A DNA stretch of 64,000 nucleotides, from contig NZ_JBHLVH010000013.1 of NCBI RefSeq assembly GCF_042433515.1, positions 62,001-126,000 on the forward strand, given 5' to 3'. The notes beneath the pieces are model-generated. The model was not told the origin of the DNA. It worked only from the letters and a program-made list of their open reading frames with translations, and ran no database searches. Positions 57,755 to 64,000 of the stretch are shown piece by piece. This stretch comes from Kytococcus schroeteri (GTDB lineage: Bacteria; Actinomycetota; Actinomycetes; Actinomycetales; Dermatophilaceae). Within the stretch, counting starts at the first letter, position 1, and every line of letters begins with the position of its first letter. A program made the translations under genes and the position numbers.

Positions 57755-58540
57755 GTGAGCCACGCACCGGCCATGCTCGCAGAGGTGGAGTTCCACCAGC
57801 CGAGCACCAACGACTTCTGGCTCCCCCTGTTCGAGGTGGGCGGTTTCGCCTTCACCCGCCAGATGCTCGTGGTCATGCTCGTGACCGCCGCGCTGTGTGC
57901 CTGGATGATGTGGGCGGCCAAGCGCGCCGCCGTCGTGCCGTCCAAGGGCATGTTCGTCACCGAGGGCATCTACGACTTCGTGCGCAACGGCATCGCCCGT
58001 GACCTCATCGGCGGTGAGAAGTTCAAGCCGTTCGTGCCGCTGCTCTTCTCGCTCTTCGTCTTCATCCTGCTCAACAACCTCATGGGCGTGCTGCCTCCGG
58101 TGCAGATGCCGACGATGGCCTCCATCGCCTTCCCGGTGGTGCTGACGCTCATCGTCTACGTCGTCTACCACATCGTGGGCATCCGCAAGCACGGCCTCGG
58201 GGGCTACCTCAAGACCTTCGTGCCGTCGGGCCTGCCCGTGTTCATCGTGCCGGTGGTCTTCTTCCTGGAGTTCGTCTCCAAGACCATCACCCAGCCGCTG
58301 ACGCTCGCGCTGCGACTCTTCGGCAACATGCTCGCCGGCCACATGGCCCTGGTGCTGTTCATCATGGGCGGTTGGTTCCTGGTGAACTCCGGCCCGCTGC
58401 TGGCCATCGCCGGCGCCGGCTCCTGGATCATGGGTCTGCTCATGACCTTCTTCGAGATCCTCATCCAGTGCCTGCAGGCCTACGTCTTCACCCTGCTGTC
58501 GGCCAGCTACATCGGCGCCTCGCTCTCCGAGGACCACTGA
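57755..58540 (+). CDS. atpB: ATP synthase F0 subunit a
   Basis: This 261-residue proton-channel subunit has five to six membrane helices. The essential arginine is in TLALRLFGNMLAGHM, and the C-terminal helix is LIQCLQAYVFTLLSASYIG. GTG 57755 follows GGAGGAG. It starts the ATP synthase structural genes. The 130 nt before atpE hold two small stems (58541-58555 and 58560-58577) and no gene. Confidence 0.96.
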   Translation: MSHAPAMLAEVEFHQPSTNDFWLPLFEVGGFAFTRQMLVVMLVTAALCAWMMWAAKRAAVVPSKGMFVTEGIYDFVRNGIARDLIGGEKFKPFVPLLFSLFVFILLNNLMGVLPPVQMPTMASIAFPVVLTLIVYVVYHIVGIRKHGLGGYLKTFVPSGLPVFIVPVVFFLEFVSKTITQPLTLALRLFGNMLAGHMALVLFIMGGWFLVNSGPLLAIAGAGSWIMGLLMTFFEILIQCLQAYVFTLLSASYIGASLSEDH

Positions 58541-58670
58541 CCGGCGCACCGCCGGTCCCGGCGGGGAGCACCCCGCCCCCTGACCTTCCTGTCGTACAAC
58601 TGAACAGCACCACCCCTGAACCCCGCCCCACGTGGAAGGACCGCGTGGGACACAAGGAAAGAGGAACACC

Positions 58671-58874
58671 ATGGACGGCTCGCTGAACCTCGTCGGCTAC
58701 GGTCTCGCCACCATCGGCCCGGCCATCGCCGTTGGCCTGATCTTCGCTGCCTACATCAACGGTGTGGCGCGTCAGCCCGAGTCCCGCTCGCTCCTGCAGC
58801 CGATCGCCATCCTCGGTATGGCCATCGCCGAGGCCCTGGCCATCCTGGGCTTCGTGCTGACCTTCATCCTCTGA
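58671..58874 (+). CDS. atpE: ATP synthase F0 subunit c
   Basis: This 67-residue rotor-ring subunit has two helices joined by the polar loop ARQPE. The ion-binding carboxylate is Glu54 in MAIAEALAILGFV. ATG 58671 follows AAAGAGG; an earlier in-frame ATG (58632) would add 13 residues that do not fit the family. It is one of the smaller c subunits. Confidence 0.95.
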   Translation: MDGSLNLVGYGLATIGPAIAVGLIFAAYINGVARQPESRSLLQPIAILGMAIAEALAILGFVLTFIL

Positions 58875-58945
58875 CGGATCCGCGTCATCACGCGTGACCA
58901 CCTCGGTGGCACGCACCCCCTGTCGAATCCGTTGAAGGAGACACC

Positions 58946-59521
58946 GTGCACAACCTGAGTGTGCTGGCTGAGGGTGGGGAGCACGCAGGCCGTAGCGGCA
59001 CCGACGCGCTCATCCCCTACCTGCCGGAGCTCATCTTCGGTCTCATCGCCATCGGCATCGTCTACTTCGTGGCCAGCAAGTTCTTCGTGCCGGCCATGGA
59101 GAAGGCCTACGCCGAGCGCCGTGACGCCATCGAGGGCGGCATGGCCCGTGCCGAGCAGGCCGAGGCCGAGGCCAAGGCAGCCCAGCAGAAGTACGAGTCG
59201 CAGCTCGCCGAGGCGCGTGCGGAGGCCAACGCCATCCGTGAGAAGGCCCGTGAGGAGGGCGACGCCATCCGTGCGGAGAAGCGTCAGCTCGCCGACGTGG
59301 AGGCCGCCCGGGTCCTGGAGACCGCCCAGAAGCAAATCGCTTCCGAGCGCCAGCAGGCCCAGGTGCAGCTGCGCGGTGAGGTCGGCCGCCTGTCGACCGA
59401 CCTGGCCGGCCGCATCGTCGGTGAGTCCCTGCAGGACGAGGCCCGGCAGAAGGGTCTCGTGGACCGCTTCCTGGCCGAGCTCGAGTCCGGCAAGGCCACC
59501 GTCACCACGAAGGCCCGCTGA
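58946..59521 (+). CDS. atpF: ATP synthase F0 subunit b
   Basis: This 191-residue peripheral-stalk subunit has one membrane helix (about 24-45, LPELIFGLIAIGIVYFVASKFF) followed by a long charged coiled coil (residues 50-180). GTG 58946 follows GAAGGAG. atpH begins on its stop codon. Confidence 0.95.
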   Translation: MHNLSVLAEGGEHAGRSGTDALIPYLPELIFGLIAIGIVYFVASKFFVPAMEKAYAERRDAIEGGMARAEQAEAEAKAAQQKYESQLAEARAEANAIREKAREEGDAIRAEKRQLADVEAARVLETAQKQIASERQQAQVQLRGEVGRLSTDLAGRIVGESLQDEARQKGLVDRFLAELESGKATVTTKAR

Positions 59522-60336
59522 TGCAGGGCACCTCCATCGGCGCCTACGCCGCCTCGTGCGACGCCCTCGAGCAGCAGCTCGGTGGCGGGGCGCAGGGCAT
59601 GGACCTGGCCGACCAGCTCTTCGGCGCCGCCGAGGTGCTGGGCGACAGCGGGCAGCTGCGCCGCGCGCTGACCGACCCCACCCGTTCGGGTGAGGACCGG
59701 GCGCGCCTGGCGGAGAAGGTGTTCGCGTCGGCGACCGAGCCCGCCCGCCGGGTGCTGGTGGCCGCCGCGGGTCAGCGCTGGCGCTCCGAGGGCGACCTCG
59801 GGGAGGCCGTCATCCGCCTGGGTGTCGAGTCCGTCATGGGCTCCGCCGAGCGGACCGGTTCTGCCCAGCGCGTGGCCGACGAGCTGTTCTCCGTGCAGGA
59901 GACGTTCACCGGTGACGCCCAGCTGCGCACCGCCCTCACCGACCGCCGTGTCGACCGTGGGGCCAAGCGCGAGCTCGTCCAGCGCCTGCTGGGCGGCAAG
60001 GTGGCCCCGGAGACGCTGCGCCTGGTGGAGCAGTCCGTGGCGGGGGCCAAGTCCCTGCGCTTCGACCTGGCGCTGCGCGCCTACCGGGAGATCGCCGCGG
60101 CACGTGCCGAGCGACTCATCGCGGTGGCCCACACGGCCGTCCCGCTGACCACTGACCAGCAGGAGCGCCTGCGCTCCGCGCTGGCCACGCAGTACGGCCG
60201 AGAGATCACGCTGAACACGGTCATCGACCAGGACGTCGTCGGTGGCGTCCGCGTCGAGGTGGCCGACGACGTGATCGACGGCACCGTCTCGCGCCGACTG
60301 GCCGAGGCCCGCGACGGGATGGTCGGGCGCGTCTGA
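59521..60336 (+). CDS. atpH: ATP synthase F1 subunit delta
   Basis: This 271-residue stalk subunit shows the typical C-terminal delta/OSCP region (VAHTAVPLTTDQQERLRSALATQYGREITLNTVIDQDVVGGVRVEVADDVIDGT). The N-terminal half is a helical delta domain, and the protein is longer than the E. coli form (177), as in many actinobacteria. ATG 59521 shares its first base with the atpF stop. Confidence 0.94.
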   Translation: MQGTSIGAYAASCDALEQQLGGGAQGMDLADQLFGAAEVLGDSGQLRRALTDPTRSGEDRARLAEKVFASATEPARRVLVAAAGQRWRSEGDLGEAVIRLGVESVMGSAERTGSAQRVADELFSVQETFTGDAQLRTALTDRRVDRGAKRELVQRLLGGKVAPETLRLVEQSVAGAKSLRFDLALRAYREIAAARAERLIAVAHTAVPLTTDQQERLRSALATQYGREITLNTVIDQDVVGGVRVEVADDVIDGTVSRRLAEARDGMVGRV

Positions 60337-60416
60337 GCGCCCACGGTTCCCGAACCCCCCCATACACCGGCCGAGACACTGACCAGGGCCCACGAGCGGC
60401 CCACCAAGGAGAGATC

Positions 60417-62066
60417 ATGACGGAGCTGTCGATCCGTCCCGAGGAGATCCGGGACGCGCTGGACTCGTTCGTCCAGTCGTACGAGCCCCAGGCTGCCGCC
60501 AGCCAGGAGGTGGGCCGCGTGGTCGATGCCGGTGACGGCATCGCGCACGTGGAGGGCCTGCCCTCGGCGATGACCAACGAGCTGCTGAAGTTCGCCGACG
60601 GCACGCTGGGCCTGGCGCTGAACCTCGACGTGCACGAGATCGGTGTCGTCGTCCTGGGCGACTTCGCCGGCATCGAGGAGGGCATGGAGGTGCACCGCAC
60701 CGGCGAGGTCCTCTCGGTCCCGGTGGGCGACGCCTTCCTCGGCCGCGTGGTGAACCCGCTGGGCGAGCCGATCGACGGCCTGGGCGAGATCCAGTCCGAG
60801 GGCCGCCGCGCCCTCGAGCTGCAGGCGCCCACCGTGGTGCAGCGCAAGTCGGTGCACGAGCCGATGCAGACCGGCATCAAGGCCGTGGACTCGATGGTGC
60901 CGATCGGCCGTGGCCAGCGTCAGCTGATCATCGGTGACCGCCAGACCGGCAAGACCACGGTCGCGGTGGACACCATCCTGAACCAGCGCCGCAACTGGGA
61001 GTCCGGCGACGTCAACCAGCAGGTGCGCTGCATCTACGTGGCGATCGGCCAGAAGGGCTCCACCATCGCGGAGGTGCGTCGCACCCTGGAGGAGAACGGC
61101 GCGCTGGAGTACACGACCATCGTCGCCGCCCCGGCGTCCGACGCGGCCGGCTTCAAGTACCTGGCCCCGTACACCGGCTCGGCCATCGGCCAGCACTGGA
61201 TGTACGACGGCAAGCACGTGCTCATCGTGTTCGACGACCTGAGCAAGCAGGCCGAGGCCTACCGCGCCGTGTCGCTGCTGCTGCGCCGCCCGCCGGGCCG
61301 CGAGGCCTACCCGGGTGACGTGTTCTACCTGCACAGCCGCCTGCTGGAGCGCTGCGCCAAGCTGAGCGACGACATGGGTGCGGGCTCGATGACCGGTCTG
61401 CCGATCATCGAGACGAAGGCCGGCGACATCTCGGCCTACATCCCCACCAACGTCATCTCCATCACCGACGGCCAGATCTTCCTGGAGTCCGACCTCTTCA
61501 ACTCGGGTGTCCGCCCCGCCATCAACGTGGGTGTGTCGGTGTCCCGAGTCGGTGGTGCGGCCCAGATCAAGGCCATGAAGTCGGTCTCCGGTCGACTGCG
61601 CACCGACCTCGCGCAGTTCCGTGAGATGGAGGCCTTCGCCATGTTCGCCTCGGACCTCGACGCGGCCTCCAAGGCCCAGCTGGCCCGTGGTTCGCGCATG
61701 GTGGAGCTGCTCAAGCAGCCGCAGTCCTCGCCGATGAACGTCGAGGAGCAGGTGGCGGTCGTCTGGGCCGGCACCAACGGCCACCTGGACGACATCGAGG
61801 TGGAGGACGTGCGTCGCTTCGAGGCCGAGTACCTCGACTTCCTGCGCCGCGAGCACTCCGGGCTGTTCTCCTCCATCGTCGAGAGCGGCAAGCTCTCCGA
61901 CGAGGGCGAGGCCGAGCTCGAGAGCTCCATCGCCGAGTTCAAGCGCCAGTTCCAGGGTTCGGCGAGCACGGGCATCCAGCCCGGTTCTGACGAGCTCGAG
62001 GAGAACACCCCCGAGCTGGAGGACGGCGACGTCACCCAGGAGCGGATCGTCAAGACCAAGCGCTGA
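60417..62066 (+). CDS. atpA: ATP synthase F1 subunit alpha
   Basis: This 549-residue regulatory subunit of the F1 hexamer has the Walker A GDRQTGKTTV, Walker B-region VLIVFDDLSKQ and the alpha-specific LLRRPPGREAYPGDVFYLHSRLLERCA. The C-terminal tail is long and acidic. ATG 60417 has AAGGAGAG upstream. Confidence 0.97.
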   Translation: MTELSIRPEEIRDALDSFVQSYEPQAAASQEVGRVVDAGDGIAHVEGLPSAMTNELLKFADGTLGLALNLDVHEIGVVVLGDFAGIEEGMEVHRTGEVLSVPVGDAFLGRVVNPLGEPIDGLGEIQSEGRRALELQAPTVVQRKSVHEPMQTGIKAVDSMVPIGRGQRQLIIGDRQTGKTTVAVDTILNQRRNWESGDVNQQVRCIYVAIGQKGSTIAEVRRTLEENGALEYTTIVAAPASDAAGFKYLAPYTGSAIGQHWMYDGKHVLIVFDDLSKQAEAYRAVSLLLRRPPGREAYPGDVFYLHSRLLERCAKLSDDMGAGSMTGLPIIETKAGDISAYIPTNVISITDGQIFLESDLFNSGVRPAINVGVSVSRVGGAAQIKAMKSVSGRLRTDLAQFREMEAFAMFASDLDAASKAQLARGSRMVELLKQPQSSPMNVEEQVAVVWAGTNGHLDDIEVEDVRRFEAEYLDFLRREHSGLFSSIVESGKLSDEGEAELESSIAEFKRQFQGSASTGIQPGSDELEENTPELEDGDVTQERIVKTKR

Positions 62067-62072
62067 GTGGGT

Positions 62073-62100
62073 GCCGGGGAGGGCGCACGCCCTCCCCGGC
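62073..62100 (+). terminator. hairpin between atpA and atpG
   Basis: A perfect 12-bp stem (GCCGGGGAGGGC, 62073-62084, with 62089-62100) and 4-nt loop lies 6 nt after the atpA stop, inside the operon. It may lower expression of the downstream genes or protect the upstream mRNA end. Confidence 0.6.
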
Positions 62101-62218
62101 CCACCAGCCGCGTCCCTCACCGGGGCGCCCCGGGAGACCGGGACCGGCCGCCGGACGGCCACCCCGCCACGGCGGGACACCAGAACGTGCACTGACCACC
62201 ACCGGAAGGCGGAACGAC

Positions 62219-63145
62219 ATGGCAGCGGGGCAGCGGGAGTACCGCCAACGCATCAAGTCCGTCAAGGCCACCAAGAAGATCACCAAGGCGATGGAGCTGA
62301 TCGCGGCCTCCCGGGTGATCAAGGCGCGCACGCGGGTCGAGGAGACCTCGCCGTACGCCCGCGCCCTGACGCGCGCGGTCTCGGCCGTGGCGACCAACTC
62401 CACCGAGGACCACCCCCTCACCACCGAGCGTGCGGAGCCGAAGCGCGCCGCCGTCGTGGTGATCACCTCCGACCGCGGTCTGGCGGGTGCCTACCCGTCC
62501 GCGCCGCTGAAGTTCTCCGACCGCCTGGTCGAGGAGCTGCGCAACGAGCACCGCCTCGAGGTGGCCCCCTACCTCGTGGGTCGCAAGGCGGAGGGCTACT
62601 ACCGCTTCCGCAACCGCGACTGGGCGCGCAACTGGGCCGGCTTCTCCGACGCCCCGACCGTGGAGGCGGCCCGCGAGATCGCCGACGCGATCATCGAGGC
62701 CTTCCTGAAGCCCACCGAGGAGGGCGGCGTGGACGAGGTGCACGTGGTGTACACGCGCTTCGTCAACATGGTGACCCAGGAGGTCACCGCCGCCCGCCTG
62801 CTCCCGCTGGAGGTCGTCGAGGGTGACGAGGTCACCGCCGACGCCGCCGGGGTCGCGCAGGACGACTCGGGGCTCACGCCGGAGTACGACTTCGAGCCGA
62901 GCGCGGAAAAGGTGCTGGACGCCCTGCTGCCGCAGTACGTGTCCTCGCGCATCTACAACATGCTGCTGCAGTCCGCCGCCTCCGAGCTGGCGGCCCGGCA
63001 GCGCGCCATGAAGTCCGCGACGGACAACGCCGAGGACCTCATCAAGGACTACACGCGACTGGCCAACCAGGCGCGTCAGGCCGACATCACGCAGGAAATC
63101 AGCGAGATCGTGGGTGGCGCTGCCGCCCTCGCCGACGCCAAGTGA
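62219..63145 (+). CDS. atpG: ATP synthase F1 subunit gamma
   Basis: This 308-residue central-stalk subunit begins with the gamma signature (REYRQRIKSVKATKKITKAMELIAASRV) and ends with ELAARQRAMKSATDNAEDLIKDYTRLANQARQADITQEISEIVGGAAAL. ATG 62219 follows GGAAGGCGG. Confidence 0.97.
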   Translation: MAAGQREYRQRIKSVKATKKITKAMELIAASRVIKARTRVEETSPYARALTRAVSAVATNSTEDHPLTTERAEPKRAAVVVITSDRGLAGAYPSAPLKFSDRLVEELRNEHRLEVAPYLVGRKAEGYYRFRNRDWARNWAGFSDAPTVEAAREIADAIIEAFLKPTEEGGVDEVHVVYTRFVNMVTQEVTAARLLPLEVVEGDEVTADAAGVAQDDSGLTPEYDFEPSAEKVLDALLPQYVSSRIYNMLLQSAASELAARQRAMKSATDNAEDLIKDYTRLANQARQADITQEISEIVGGAAALADAK

Positions 63146-63179
63146 CCGAGCAGTGACGGACAAGAAGGAAACGGATCAC

Positions 63180-64000
<821 letters not shown>

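Overview
The window is a 64 kb stretch of chromosome from a very high-GC Gram-positive bacterium, almost certainly an actinobacterium and probably of the Micrococcales type. The evidence is conserved actinobacterial gene order and families: uvrD2-whiB7-ThiF-like-DUF2342-PDZ/Lon at the left; a SigR/SigH-type sigma factor with an RsrA-type anti-sigma factor; a Kgd-type 2-oxoglutarate decarboxylase; Ni-superoxide dismutase; and rho-rpmE-prfA-prmC-sua5-glyA-wecA-atp at the right. Many starts are GTG and stop/start overlaps (ATGA, GTGA) are frequent. There is no rRNA, CRISPR array, recognisable insertion sequence or prophage.

Layout. 1-8.5 kb: the conserved uvrD2/whiB7 neighbourhood, with a long whiB7 leader carrying an upstream ORF, then initiator tRNA. 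8.7-13 kb: type II NADH dehydrogenase and a paired M16 peptidase operon. 12.9-17 kb: a Tat-exported protein with direct repeats in its promoter region, rsgA, aroA and a DoxX protein. 17-34.3 kb: a surface-polysaccharide region of locally lower GC in its core, interrupted by the sigR-rsrA locus, a small repeat protein, two membrane HD proteins and sodN. It holds an acetyltransferase, a nucleotidyltransferase-like protein, an epimerase, a double glycosyltransferase, a flippase, an acyltransferase, a polymerase-like protein, a phosphoglycosyltransferase, a DegT aminotransferase, a CapD/PglF-type dehydratase and a cupin. 34.4-40.6 kb: sodX, a GDSL-like protein, a GNAT protein and kgd. 40.8-44.2 kb: an ABC-2 transporter, then an AbiEi/DUF559 nuclease-like gene bracketed by two copies of a long perfect palindrome, then tRNA-Arg. 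44.3-64 kb: argS, rho, an SPFH/NfeD pair, translation-termination genes, Sua5, glyA, a WecA-like enzyme and the F-type ATP synthase operon, cut inside atpD by the window end.

How the genes work together. Dehydratase, aminotransferase, acetyltransferase and phosphoglycosyltransferase make up the set of activities used to build and load a 2,4-diamino sugar (bacillosamine-like) onto undecaprenyl phosphate; the glycosyltransferases, flippase and polymerase-like protein would extend, export and polymerise it. SodX would mature the Ni-SOD encoded 3 kb away. PrfA and PrmC form a termination-factor/methylase pair. The WecA-like gene and two small membrane proteins lead into the ATP synthase operon.

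The most unusual items are the palindrome-bracketed DUF559 gene (42.76-43.96 kb) and the 60-residue protein made of 11-residue NISIET repeats (28.73-28.91 kb) that lies between a redox sigma/anti-sigma pair and two degenerate membrane HD-domain proteins. All functional assignments come from reading motifs and gene order; no database search was run.
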